From: JAKPUX01 sp035353815
GTDB lineage: Bacteria > Zhuqueibacterota > Zhuqueibacteria > Residuimicrobiales > Residuimicrobiaceae
NCBI GenBank assembly: GCA_035353815.1
Contig: DAOQAG010000003.1
Location: forward strand, 1-64,000
Length of the DNA: 64,000 nucleotides
Reading direction: 5' to 3'
Part shown: positions 34,649 through 43,396 of the stretch, piece by piece
How positions within the stretch are numbered: position 1 is the stretch's first letter
How the letters are laid out: the number at the start of each line of letters is the position of its first letter
Translations under genes and position numbers: made by a program
The notes under the pieces: generated by a model
Database searches by the model: none
Seen by the model: only the letters and a program-made list of their open reading frames with translations
What the model was told of the DNA's origin: nothing

Positions 34649-36433
34649 CTATCGCGGCGAGAGTGCACTCGACTCCAGCCAGCGCTGAAATCTGTGGAAA
34701 ATGACACAGCTGTGGCACTCCGGCGCCTGTTCCAGGAGAACCCGCTTGCCTTTCACCGGCTGTACCGGCATGCTCCCGGCGGGCGCCTCCTGCCAGGCCA
34801 GGTGATTCTCTTTCAGCAGCGCCTTGAAGGCCGTATGCTCTCCGGCGAGATGTTCGGTGTAGACCGAGCGCAGCAGATGGTGTTTGTCCGCCTTGAGCCA
34901 GGGGATCAGCTCTTCCGTGAGGGCGTAAAAGGCATCAAAGAGGAAAACCTCGCTGATCTCCTTTTGCAGCCCGCCGCGGCTGACGGCATAGATGGCCGGC
35001 CGGTAGCCGCCGCTGTGGGCGCTCACGATCACCTTGCCCAGCTGCGCCTCTCCCGGAATGCGTCTCTCGGCGCGCAACACCGCGAGGATCTCCTCCACCA
35101 TCCGCCTGAATCCGCCTTCCTCCTCCATCTTGCCGCCGCCGGAGTCCTGTGCATGCCACGGCCCCTGCGCGAGCACCAGGATGGCGTTCTTGTGCGAAGC
35201 GGCCAACTGCTGCGGCAGATGGAATTGTTCCAGAACCCCGAGGTCATCGTTGTTCCAGCCATGAAAATGGACGATCAGATCCACGGCGCCCTGGTGCGGC
35301 TTAAAACCCTCTGGGATGACGATCACGGCACTGCTGTCGATATAATGGGGATCGCGCGGAAAAAAGTTCTCCTGGTAATGCCAGCCCTCCTGGCGCGAGG
35401 GATGGGGATAGGGCGCGTTGCGCAGAAAAATCCGTGCCCATTCGCCCCCCGGAAAGGCGTTCCAGTCGATGCTGGTGGCAAAGGGACGCTCCATCCCCTG
35501 ATTGCCGGTAAAGTGGTTCCAGGCCAGCCGCGCCGCCCGGGCGACGGCCAGAGTGGCCTGGTTGTCGGCGTTGTCGCGGCGATCGGGTGCCTGCTCGGTG
35601 AAGGCGGCGATGGCAAAATCGGCCTCGTCCGAAAGCACCAGACCGACGTCGTTGGAGACGCCGGTGACCCCGCCGGTCTTGTGCGCCACCACCAGGTTGT
35701 GCGCCGATTCGAACGGCAGCAAGCGCGGGATGGCGGAGTCGTAGAACTGTTCCTGCAGGATCCCGATCATCCGCCGGCTTGAAAGGGAGTCGGCCAGCTC
35801 GCCATGGTAGAGTTTCTCCAGCAGCAGAACCATGTCGGCCGGAGTCGAAACCCCGACGCCGTAACGGATCGACTCGGAGGAATCGGTCTTGGTCGCGTAA
35901 GCCATCAGCCGGTTCAACAGCCGGGTGTTTTTCAGACCGAGCGCAGCCATGCGCTCATTGACCGCCGCGAGTTTTTCCGCATGACTCTGGCCCAGGGCAT
36001 CGATCACCAGGTTGGTGGCGCTGTTGTCCGAAACCACGATCATCAGCAGCACCGCATCGGCCAGACGTACCTCCGCACCGGGGGTAAAAAACTGCAACAG
36101 CCCCGATCCCCCGCGGCGTTCCTCCGGAGCCAGCGTGACCTTTTGCAGGGGATCGAGCCGCCCGGCCGCGACCTGATAAAAATACTCGACCATCACCGGC
36201 AGCTTTATGACGCTGGCTGTGGGGAATCTGGTCTCGGTATTCCAGGCGATCACCTCGCCGGTGCGCAGGTTCTTCGCCATAAAACCGAAACGTCCGGAGA
36301 AGCTTTTTTCCAGATCGCGCAGCGACTGCATGACTTCCTCCGTTTGCGCGTTTGTCACCGCAACCTCCTGCGCCGGCACGGAGCCAATGCAGGCCAACAG
36401 CAAAAAAATCCCGATCGTCGCACCCTTTCGCAT
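34649..36433 (-). CDS. class A beta-lactamase-fold domain fused to an alpha/beta hydrolase
   Basis: A 594-residue exported fusion. After the signal peptide (MRKGATIGIFLLLACIGSV), a serine beta-lactamase/penicillin-recognising domain (about 30-305) has all three motifs: PTASVIKLP (Ser74-x-x-Lys77), VSDNSAT (SDN at 135-137) and AHKTGG (KTG at 252-254). A second domain (about 320-594) looks like an alpha/beta hydrolase: DLIVHFHGWNNDD as oxyanion loop and VSAHSGGYRP with the nucleophile Ser near 473. Two different serine-hydrolase folds in one chain are unusual. An upstream ATG at 36463 would add 10 residues with acidic residues ahead of the signal peptide; I prefer 36433. The ATTACTATAGTAAT palindrome lies between this gene and the divergent CotH gene. 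Confidence 0.82.
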   Translation of the reverse strand: MRKGATIGIFLLLACIGSVPAQEVAVTNAQTEEVMQSLRDLEKSFSGRFGFMAKNLRTGEVIAWNTETRFPTASVIKLPVMVEYFYQVAAGRLDPLQKVTLAPEERRGGSGLLQFFTPGAEVRLADAVLLMIVVSDNSATNLVIDALGQSHAEKLAAVNERMAALGLKNTRLLNRLMAYATKTDSSESIRYGVGVSTPADMVLLLEKLYHGELADSLSSRRMIGILQEQFYDSAIPRLLPFESAHNLVVAHKTGGVTGVSNDVGLVLSDEADFAIAAFTEQAPDRRDNADNQATLAVARAARLAWNHFTGNQGMERPFATSIDWNAFPGGEWARIFLRNAPYPHPSRQEGWHYQENFFPRDPHYIDSSAVIVIPEGFKPHQGAVDLIVHFHGWNNDDLGVLEQFHLPQQLAASHKNAILVLAQGPWHAQDSGGGKMEEEGGFRRMVEEILAVLRAERRIPGEAQLGKVIVSAHSGGYRPAIYAVSRGGLQKEISEVFLFDAFYALTEELIPWLKADKHHLLRSVYTEHLAGEHTAFKALLKENHLAWQEAPAGSMPVQPVKGKRVLLEQAPECHSCVIFHRFQRWLESSALSPR

Positions 36434-36481
36434 GGCGATTTTCTCCACAAGTGAGCCGTCCATCCCCCTTTTCCTTCCTAA

Positions 36482-36495
36482 ATTACTATAGTAAT
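36482..36495. promoter_or_regulatory. perfect palindrome, candidate PerR- or BlaI-type operator
   Basis: ATTACTATAGTAAT is a perfect 14-bp palindrome between divergent genes. Its left half is repeated upstream of the fur gene (40591) and katG (41061). A TATATT -10 for the CotH gene follows at 36512-36517. Confidence 0.6.
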
Positions 36496-36550
36496 CGAAA
36501 AAAGAAAAGCATATATTATCTGATTAGACCTTCAAAAGGATATCGCGCTC

Positions 36551-39500
36551 ATGAATCCCGATTATCGCTCCCGCATCGCCGACCGGCGGTTCTTTCTTGT
36601 GCTGCTGCTGTCGCTTTCAAGCGCTGCCCTCTCCCAGTCCCTGCGCATCAACGAGGTCATGTCCTCCAACAGCGCCTTCCTCGCCGACGAGGATGGAGAA
36701 TATTCCGACTGGCTGGAGATTTACAATTCCGGCAGCGCCCCGGTAGTGCTGGCCAATTGGGGCCTGAGCGATAAGCTCAGCAATCCGGGCAAATGGCTTT
36801 TCCCGGATATCAGTATCCAGCCCAAAAGCTGGATGCTGATTTTCGCCGACAGCAAGGACCGCAAAAACGCCATTCCCCACTGGGAGACTGTTATCCGCAA
36901 GGGGCAGATCTGGCGCTACCGCACCGGCGCCGCCTCCGTGCCGGCCGCCTGGATCCAGCCCGAATTCGATGACAGCGGCTGGCAGCAGGGCGCCAGCGGC
37001 ATCGGTTTTGGCGACAACGACGATGCTACCATCCTCCCCGCCATCTCAATCTCAGTGTACGCACGCATCGCCTTTAGCATCGCCGACTCGGCGGCGGTCC
37101 TCGGCATGGTGCTCGACATGGATTATGACGACGGCTTTGTCGCCTGGCTCAACGGGGTCGAGATCGCCCGCGCCGGACTCGGCCCGGCCGGGACCCAGCC
37201 CGCCTGGAATCTCGTCGCCGCCGATCATGAGGCGAAAATGTACCGTAATCTCCCGCCGGAGCGATTCCCGATCGCCGACTTGCGCCGCCTGCTCCGCTCC
37301 GGCCGCAACATTCTCGCGGTGGAGGTGCACAATGCCTCCGCTTCCTCCTCGGATCTGTCGCTGATTCCCTTCCTCTCCCTGGGCTACGCCGCCGCGCCGG
37401 CCGGGAGCATCGGCAGCGACCCGCGGCTGAGCCTCAGCCCGACCTATTTGCACAGCAACTTCGCCATCTCCGCCTCCGGCGAAACCCTGCTGTTGAGCGA
37501 TCCCTCCGGCGCTGTGGTCGACAGCATCACTGTACCGTCGCTGGCGCCGGACATCTCCTGGGCCCGCATTCCCGACGGCGGCGCGCGCTCGATCTATTGC
37601 AGCCAGCCCACGCCCGCGGGCGCCAATTCCAGCGCTGTCGTCGCCGAAACAGCGGCCGCCGTCGACTTTTCCCTGCCGGCCGGCTTTTACACCCAGCCCT
37701 TCACGCTCACCCTGACGTGCGCCACTCCGGGGGCGACCATCCGCTATTCGCGGGACGGTTCCGAACCCGATTCTCTCTCCCTGCTCTATGGCAGCAGCGT
37801 CGGCATCGGCCGCACCACCGTCATCCGCGCGCGCGCCTTCGCCCCGGGCCTGGCACCCGGGCCGGTCATCACCCGGACCTATATCCTCGGCCAGCCGCCC
37901 GCCCCGCTGCCGGTGATCTCGCTGACCACCGACCCTTATAATCTCTGGGATCAGGAGTACGGCATCTACGTCCTCGGCAGCAGCTACACCAATGAGGATC
38001 CCTATTTCGGCGCCAATTTCTGGGAGGATTGGGAGCGGCCGATCCATATCGAATTTTTCGAGCCGGGCGGCGCCCTCGGCTTCAGCCAGGACGCCGGCGT
38101 CAAGATTTTCGGCGCCTGGAGCCGCGCCCGGTCGCAAAAATCCATGGCCTTCTTCGCGCGGCAAAGCTACGGCCACAAGGAATTCGACTACCGCCTCTTC
38201 CCCGATCTGCCCTTTCAGAATTACCACTCCTTTATCCTGCGCAATGCCGGCAACGACTGGGACCGCACCTTCTTCGCCGACGCCTTCATCCACTCCCGCC
38301 TCAAGGGCATCGATCTCGACCGCCAGGCCTATCGCCCCTGCACCGTCTACCTCAATGGCGACTACTGGGGCATCCTCAACCTGCGAGAAAAGATCAACGA
38401 GGACTATCTCGCCCAGCACCACGGCGTCGATCCGGAGAAGATTGACGAACTGGAGATGGATGGAACGGTGATCGAAGGCACCAACGACGATTACATCGCC
38501 CTGCGCGATTTCATCGCCGGCAAGGACCTCACCAAGGCGGAAAACTATGCCTGGGTGAAAAGCCGCATGGAGATCGACAACTTCATCACCTACGAGGCGG
38601 TGCAGATCTATGTCGACAACCGCGACTGGCCGGGCAACAACATCAAATACTGGCGCCCCCAGACGGAAGAGGGACGCTGGCGCTGGATTCTCTACGACAC
38701 CGAGTGGGGCTTCGGCATCAACGCCTATGCCTCCGGCAATGCCTATACCTACAACACCCTCGCCTTCGCCACCAGCCCGACCCAAACCCCGGGCCTGCAC
38801 GGCAATCCGCCCTGGTCCACCCTGCTGCTGCGCCGGCTCCTGACCAATCCCGAGTTCAAGACGGCCTTTATCAATCGCTTCGCGGACCTGATGAACGGCG
38901 CCTATCGCGAAGCGCCGACCGCCGCCCATATCGATTCCCTGCAAAAGCTGCTCGCCACCGACATGCAGCGTCATTATGAGAAATGGCGCCAGCCGGTCTG
39001 GTGGATCTCCTCCTACCTGTGGTGGGGTTCGTTCAGCCAGTGGAACGACTACGTTCGGATTCTGCGCGATTTCGCCCTCAACCGGCCGACCCACATGCGT
39101 TCACATATCATGCAAAAATTCGGGATCCAGAAGCGGGTCTCCCTTAAGCTCTTCTCCACGCCGGCAGGCGCAGGCGAGGTGCTGATCAACGACTTTCTTC
39201 CGGTCACAGCCCTGCCCTGGAGCGGCACCTATTTTTCCGGCATTCCGGTCAAGCTGACCGCGCAGCCCGGCAACGGCTATACCTTCGCTGGCTGGGAGGG
39301 CGCCGTCACCTCAACCGAGCCGACGATCCAGGTGACGCTCACAGACGCGGCAACCCTCACCGCCCGCTTCGCCGCCAGCCAGGACAGCAGCGCCCACGTG
39401 GTCATCAACGAGATCAACTTCAAATCCATGGACAGCTACGACACCGAGGACTGGGTGGAACTACACAATTACGGCCTTGGCACCGCGGAAATCGGCGGCT

Positions 39501-40183
39501 GGCATCTCAAGGACGATGCCGATGATCATGATTATGTTTTTCCCGGCGGTACCCGCATTCCGGGCGGCGGCTTTCTGGTGGTCGGCCGGGACACGACCAA
39601 ATTCCGCCGCTTTTACCCGCAGCCGGCCATCCAGCTTCTGGGCAACCTCCCCTACGGTCTGAGCAGCAGCGGCGACCAGGTGCGCCTTCTTGAGGCCGGC
39701 GGCGCTCTGGCCGATTCGGTCGCTTTCGGAACCTCGGCACCCTGGCCCGCTGCAGCCGCCGGCCAGGGCGCGACCCTCGAGCTCATCGGCCCGGCGCTGG
39801 ATAACAGCCAGGCCTCCAGCTGGACCGCCTCGTCCGGTCATGGCACCCCCGGAGCCCGGAATTCGGGTTACAATGCGGTCGATCTCCCGGCGGCCATGGC
39901 GCCCGCAGAGCTGGTACTGGCGCAGAATTACCCCAATCCCTTCAATGCCGGCACCTCCATCGCCTTTACCCTGCCTGCACCCGCCGAGGTCCGCCTGGAG
40001 ATCTATTCGATCCAGGGGCGCTGCATCTGCAGTCTGGCGGCCGGACGCTTCGGCGCCGGGCGGCATCAGCTGGTCTGGGATGGCCGTGACGATGCCGGGG
40101 CATTGGCCGCGAGCGGTCTCTATTTCTGCCGCCTGTGCAGTGGCAATGTCAGGCAGGTGCGGCGTATGCTGCTGTTGCGCTGA
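36551..40183 (+). CDS. giant CotH-kinase protein with lamin-tail domains and sorting tail
   Basis: A 1210-residue exported protein. Order: signal peptide; lamin-tail domain (about 30-110; RINEVMSSNSAFLADEDGEY); a beta-sandwich (about 115-290); a chitobiase/FN3_7-like repeat (about 375-440; PGATIRYSRDGSEPD); CotH kinase-like domain (about 455-830; GNDWDRTFFADAFIHS, LNGDYWGILNLREKINEDYL, WRWILYDTEWGFG); an InlB/Flg_new-like repeat (GNGYTFAGWEG); a second lamin-tail (about 945-1060; VVINEINFKSMDSYDTEDW) and the FlgD-like tail (NYPNPFNAGTSIAFTL). CotH kinases phosphorylate spore-coat proteins in Bacillus; secreted relatives elsewhere are of unknown target. RBS AAAGGA is 11 nt upstream. It is monocistronic. 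Confidence 0.85.
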   Translation: MNPDYRSRIADRRFFLVLLLSLSSAALSQSLRINEVMSSNSAFLADEDGEYSDWLEIYNSGSAPVVLANWGLSDKLSNPGKWLFPDISIQPKSWMLIFADSKDRKNAIPHWETVIRKGQIWRYRTGAASVPAAWIQPEFDDSGWQQGASGIGFGDNDDATILPAISISVYARIAFSIADSAAVLGMVLDMDYDDGFVAWLNGVEIARAGLGPAGTQPAWNLVAADHEAKMYRNLPPERFPIADLRRLLRSGRNILAVEVHNASASSSDLSLIPFLSLGYAAAPAGSIGSDPRLSLSPTYLHSNFAISASGETLLLSDPSGAVVDSITVPSLAPDISWARIPDGGARSIYCSQPTPAGANSSAVVAETAAAVDFSLPAGFYTQPFTLTLTCATPGATIRYSRDGSEPDSLSLLYGSSVGIGRTTVIRARAFAPGLAPGPVITRTYILGQPPAPLPVISLTTDPYNLWDQEYGIYVLGSSYTNEDPYFGANFWEDWERPIHIEFFEPGGALGFSQDAGVKIFGAWSRARSQKSMAFFARQSYGHKEFDYRLFPDLPFQNYHSFILRNAGNDWDRTFFADAFIHSRLKGIDLDRQAYRPCTVYLNGDYWGILNLREKINEDYLAQHHGVDPEKIDELEMDGTVIEGTNDDYIALRDFIAGKDLTKAENYAWVKSRMEIDNFITYEAVQIYVDNRDWPGNNIKYWRPQTEEGRWRWILYDTEWGFGINAYASGNAYTYNTLAFATSPTQTPGLHGNPPWSTLLLRRLLTNPEFKTAFINRFADLMNGAYREAPTAAHIDSLQKLLATDMQRHYEKWRQPVWWISSYLWWGSFSQWNDYVRILRDFALNRPTHMRSHIMQKFGIQKRVSLKLFSTPAGAGEVLINDFLPVTALPWSGTYFSGIPVKLTAQPGNGYTFAGWEGAVTSTEPTIQVTLTDAATLTARFAASQDSSAHVVINEINFKSMDSYDTEDWVELHNYGLGTAEIGGWHLKDDADDHDYVFPGGTRIPGGGFLVVGRDTTKFRRFYPQPAIQLLGNLPYGLSSSGDQVRLLEAGGALADSVAFGTSAPWPAAAAGQGATLELIGPALDNSQASSWTASSGHGTPGARNSGYNAVDLPAAMAPAELVLAQNYPNPFNAGTSIAFTLPAPAEVRLEIYSIQGRCICSLAAGRFGAGRHQLVWDGRDDAGALAASGLYFCRLCSGNVRQVRRMLLLR

Positions 40184-40196
40184 GCCGGCCGCGGCT

Positions 40197-40530
40197 GCAG
40201 AGTCTGGCGCCCCAAGAGTCTGGCGCCCACCTGGCTCTCGTAACGCCAAAGCATCTGGCGCCCACCTGGATCCCGCGGCCCGCCTGGCCTTTGGCGCCCC
40301 AAGAGTCTGGCGCCCACCTGGCTCTCGTAACGCCAAAGCATCTGGCNNNNNNNNNNNNNNNNNNNNNNNNNNNNNNNNNNNNNNNNNNNNNNNNNNNNNN
40401 NNNNNNNNNNNNNNNNNNNNNNNNNNNNNNNNNNNNNNNNNNNNNNTGGCGCCCCAAGAGTCTGGCGCCCACCTGGCTCTCGTAACGCCAAAGCATCTGG
40501 CGCCCACCCGGATCCCACAGCCCGCCGCAA
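40197..40530. repeat. array C: 87-bp tandem repeats after the CotH gene
   Basis: Units at 40206, 40293, (gap) and 40448, with an 87-bp period. Each contains TGGCGCCCCAAGAG and two TGGCGCCCACCTGG words, so the palindrome GGCGCC occurs three times per unit. TTTGGCG ... CGCCAAA, about 34 nt apart, can form a hairpin in each unit. The last copy degenerates at 40505-40530. Although 87 is divisible by three and reads open on both strands, there is no start signal. Confidence 0.85.
40347..40446. other. assembly gap (100 N) inside array C
   Basis: Placeholder gap inside the 87-bp repeats; the real repeat number is unknown. Confidence 0.97.
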
Positions 40531-40548
40531 CTATTTTGGCCTTTCCCC

Positions 40549-40604
40549 TTGACAATCTCCGGGGATTTTGTTAAATTGCTATTCGGAACGATTACTATAA
40601 TGAG
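40549..40604 (+). promoter_or_regulatory. fur/perR promoter and operator-like box
   Basis: TTGACA (40549-40554), a 17-bp spacer and TAAATT (40572-40577). ATTACTATAATGAG at 40591-40604 matches the 36482 palindrome in 11 of 14 positions and sits between the expected start site and the ATG, fitting autorepression. Confidence 0.65.
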
Positions 40605-40607
40605 AGT

Positions 40608-41027
40608 ATGAACAAGAAGACCAGCCCGAAACCTGCTCTCCGCAACAGCCGGCAGCGTGAACGCCTCCTCGCCCTGTTGCAGGAAACAGAAATCCACCCC
40701 ACAGCCGACTGGCTCTACGTCCGGCTCAAGCCCGAATTCCCCCATCTCAGCTTGGGGACGGTTTACCGCAATCTGACCATTCTCGCCGAACAGGGGCTGG
40801 TCAAAAAGATCCACTCCGGCAGCACTTTCGACCGCTTTGAGGCGCGTGTGATGCCGCACTACCACCTCATCTGCAAGCGGTGCGACGCCATCCAGGATCT
40901 GGAGATGCCGCTCCTCATAGAGATCAATGCGCGCGCCAGCCGGATGACCGATTTTCAGATCCAGGAACACCGGATCGATTTTTACGGCCTTTGCAGCAGC
41001 TGCCGAGCTAAAAAACGCGAAACCTGA
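40608..41027 (+). CDS. perR: Fur-family repressor, PerR-like peroxide sensor
   Basis: A 139-residue Fur-family regulator. The N-terminal winged helix carries HPTADWLYVRLK (metal-binding His30 region) and the recognition helix SLGTVYRNLTIL. The dimerisation half has TFDRFEARVMPHYHLICKRCDAI with His84, His86 and structural Cys89/Cys92, plus CSSC (129-132) completing the Cys4 zinc site. The arrangement and the adjacent katG suggest a PerR-type H2O2 sensor, in which iron-catalysed His oxidation releases DNA. The gene symbol is by context, not certain. No clear RBS beyond GAGAG; the operator-like box lies a few bases before the ATG. Confidence 0.82.
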   Translation: MNKKTSPKPALRNSRQRERLLALLQETEIHPTADWLYVRLKPEFPHLSLGTVYRNLTILAEQGLVKKIHSGSTFDRFEARVMPHYHLICKRCDAIQDLEMPLLIEINARASRMTDFQIQEHRIDFYGLCSSCRAKKRET

Positions 41028-41040
41028 AAATTTTTTCCGG

Positions 41041-41074
41041 TTGTATTAATAAACGTTCTTATTACTATTAAAGA
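41041..41074 (+). promoter_or_regulatory. katG promoter with PerR-box-like operator
   Basis: TTGTAT (41041-41046), a 16-bp spacer and TACTAT (41063-41068). The -10 lies inside ATTACTATTAAAGA, and GTTCTT ... AAGAAC surrounds it as an inverted repeat, so repressor binding would block the polymerase. Confidence 0.6.
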
Positions 41075-41124
41075 ACCGATTTACCTTTCATTCTTGTGCA
41101 CCCAAACCGCAAAGGAGATATACA

Positions 41125-42704
41125 ATGAGCGAACAATCCAAGTGCCCGGTGACGGGCCATTCCGCCATGCCCCCTGCCGGCAAGGGCACCTCCAGTAGGG
41201 ACTGGTGGCCCAATCAGCTCAACCTGAGCATCCTCCACCAGCATGCGCCGGCCGCCAATCCCCTCGGCCCGGACTTTGTCTATGCCCGGGAGTTCAAAAA
41301 ACTCGACCTGGCTGCCCTCAAGAAAGACCTTTTCACCCTGATGACCGACTCCCAGGAGTGGTGGCCGGCGGACTGGGGCCATTACGGCGGCCTCTTCATC
41401 CGCATGGCCTGGCACAGCGCCGGCACCTACCGCATCTCGGACGGCCGCGGCGGTGGCGGCACCGGCAACCAGCGCTTCGCTCCGCTCAACAGCTGGCCCG
41501 ATAACGCCAACCTCGACAAGGCGCGGCGCCTGCTCTGGCCGATCAAGCAAAAATACGGCAACAGGATCTCCTGGGCGGATCTCTTTATTCTGGCTGGCAA
41601 CTGCGCCCTCGAATCGATGGGTTTCAAGACCTTTGGCTTCGGCGGCGGACGCGAGGATATCTGGCAGCCGGAGGAAGAGACCTACTGGGGTTCGGAGAGG
41701 GAATGGCTGGCCACCAGCGACAAGCCTGGGAGCCGCTATTCCGGCAACCGCGACCTGGAAAATCCCCTGGCGGCTGTGCAGATGGGATTGATCTATGTCA
41801 ACCCGGAGGGGCCGGACGGCAATCCCGATCCCGTCGCCTCGGGCCGTGATGTGCGCGAAACCTTTGCGCGCATGGCCATGAACGATGAGGAGACCGTCGC
41901 CCTCGTCGCCGGCGGCCACACCTTCGGCAAGGCCCACGGCGCCGGCGATCCGAAACTGGTCGGGCCGGAACCGGAAGCCGCCCCCCTGGAAACCCAGGGC
42001 CTGGGCTGGATCAATAAATTTGGCACCGGCAAGGGCGTGCATACCACCACCAGCGGCATCGAAGGCGCCTGGAAACCCGAACCAACCCAATGGGACAACG
42101 GCTACTTCGACATGCTTTTCGGCTATGAATGGGAGCTGGTCAAGAGCCCGGCCGGCGCCTGGCAGTGGCTGGCCAAGGACGTCAAGCCGGAGCATATGAT
42201 CCCGGATGCCCACGATCCGAGCATCAAACACCGCCCGATGATGACCACCGCCGATCTTTCCCTGCGCTTCGACCCGATCTATGAGCCGATCTCACGCCGC
42301 TTCCACAAGGATCCGCAGGCCTTCGCCGACGCCTTCGCCCGCGCCTGGTTCAAGCTGACCCATCGCGACATGGGGCCCAAGGCCCGCTACCTCGGCCCCG
42401 AGGTGCCCAAAGAAGATCTGATCTGGCAGGATCCGGTTCCCGCCGTCGACCATCCCCTGATCAATGCCCAAGACATCGCCGGCCTCAAGGCGAAAATCCT
42501 CAGCGCGGGCCTCAGCGTCTCCGAGCTGGTCGCCACCGCCTGGGCCTCGGCCTCCACCTTCCGCGGTTCCGACAAGCGCGGCGGCGCCAACGGGGCTCGC
42601 ATCCGCCTGGCGCCGCAGAAGGATTGGGCGGTCAACCAGCCGGCACAGCTGGCCAGGGTGCTCGCCGCGCTTGCAACCATTCAGAAAGAGTTCAACAGCG
42701 CGCA
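41125..42704 (+). CDS. katG: catalase-peroxidase KatG, 3' part lost in an assembly gap
   Basis: The first 526 residues of a bifunctional heme catalase-peroxidase that removes H2O2. Distal Arg93-x-x-Trp96-His97 (FIRMAWHSAG), Tyr224 (GLIYVNPEGP) and Met250 (FARMAMNDEE) provide the Met-Tyr-Trp adduct that gives catalase activity, and the proximal heme ligand is His265 (VAGGHTFGKAHG). The family is usually about 720-740 residues, so roughly 200 residues of the C-terminal half-domain are missing in or beyond the gap. RBS AAGGAGATATACA lies before the ATG. It follows the perR-like gene by 97 bp and is probably PerR-repressed. Confidence 0.93.
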
Positions 42705-42804
42705 NNNNNNNNNNNNNNNNNNNNNNNNNNNNNNNNNNNNNNNNNNNNNNNNNNNNNNNNNNNNNNNNNNNNNNNNNNNNNNNNNNNNNNNNNNNNNNNN
42801 NNNN
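42705..42804. other. assembly gap (100 N) interrupting katG
   Basis: Placeholder gap. At least ~600 bp of katG are expected here, so the true gap is larger than shown. There is no repeat in view to explain it. Confidence 0.95.
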
Positions 42805-42805
42805 C

Positions 42806-42844
42806 CTGATCGCCACCCTGAGCGGCCAGGAAAGCGACCATTAA
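42806..42844 (+). other. 3' end of an ORF after the gap
   Basis: The 13 codons after the gap read LIATLSGQESDH and stop. This does not resemble the usual KatG end (…NLDRFDL), so it may be the end of another gene hidden in the gap, or a diverged katG end. Confidence 0.4.
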
Positions 42845-42894
42845 CGCCATACTGCTGCAGCGGGTCGTTTTCAACCGCCGCTGTAGTGAAAAAG

Positions 42895-42934
42895 AAAGCC
42901 CGGGATACCATGCGTATCCCGGGCTTTATCTTTT
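42895..42934 (+). terminator. bidirectional terminator between katG and the DsrE gene
   Basis: AAAGCCCGGGATAC pairs with GTATCCCGGGCTTT around CATGC, followed by ATCTTTT on the plus strand and CTTTTT on the minus strand. It serves the two convergent genes. Confidence 0.88.
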
Positions 42935-42961
42935 CACAGAAAACCGTATGGATAAACGGCT

Positions 42962-43297
42962 TCAAGGCCTGATGATCTTGTCCGCGGCTGCCATAACCTG
43001 TATCGTCATGTCCATGTTGCCGACTTCGCCGATCTGCAGTTTTTCGTTAAGATGGAGATGATCCAGGCAGGTGCCGCAGGTGGCGATGCGCGCCCCTTTC
43101 TCTGCCAGTTTTTTCAGGCTCTCCAGCACCTCGCTGCCTTCAGAGGTCAGATAGATCCCCGAATTAACACACCCCACCAGGTCGACCCGGACGTCGGATG
43201 CGGCCAGCTTTTCCAAAAAGATCTTGAGCAGCTTTTTACCCAATGCCGGGTCGCCGCCGCTGCCCATCTGGTCGGAATTCAGATAGAGGAAGGTCAT
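42962..43297 (-). CDS. DsrE-family protein, YedF C-terminal-like
   Basis: A 111-residue DsrE/DsrF-like domain. ATCGTCLDHL with Cys74 and Cys77 matches the CxxC of the C-terminal domain of the selenium-metabolism protein YedF; MGSGGDPALGKKLLKIFLE and VDLVGCVNSGIYLTSEGS also fit. YedF normally has an N-terminal TusA domain, which is absent here, so this is a stand-alone DsrE domain. No selD or selenocysteine gene is nearby. The role is probably sulfur or selenium transfer, but is unproved. The ATG is preceded by GGAG at 8 nt. It shares a terminator with katG on the opposite strand. Confidence 0.8.
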   Translation of the reverse strand: MTFLYLNSDQMGSGGDPALGKKLLKIFLEKLAASDVRVDLVGCVNSGIYLTSEGSEVLESLKKLAEKGARIATCGTCLDHLHLNEKLQIGEVGNMDMTIQVMAAADKIIRP

Positions 43298-43396
43298 AGC
43301 GTCTACTCCTCGGGTTATGTGCTTCTTTCAGTCTACTCTACGACTTGGTCGATTCGGCTCCGGCCGCAGCATGCATCCAGGGGAAATCCCGGAGTC

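Noticed and set aside
34649..36433. Calling the fusion an antibiotic-resistance beta-lactamase
   Set aside because: The fold motifs are present, but the fused hydrolase and lack of an obvious omega-loop glutamate make substrate uncertain.
37052..39094. Large minus-strand ORF opposite the CotH gene
   Set aside because: A shadow of GC-rich coding DNA; the plus strand carries clear domain motifs and the opposite frame has none.
40206..40530. Protein encoded by array C
   Set aside because: The frame is open on both strands only because 87 is a multiple of three; there is no start signal.
41107..41124. T7 gene-10-like RBS before katG suggesting vector contamination
   Set aside because: AAGGAGATATACA is a natural-looking RBS here and the flanking sequence is native, with a PerR-like box.
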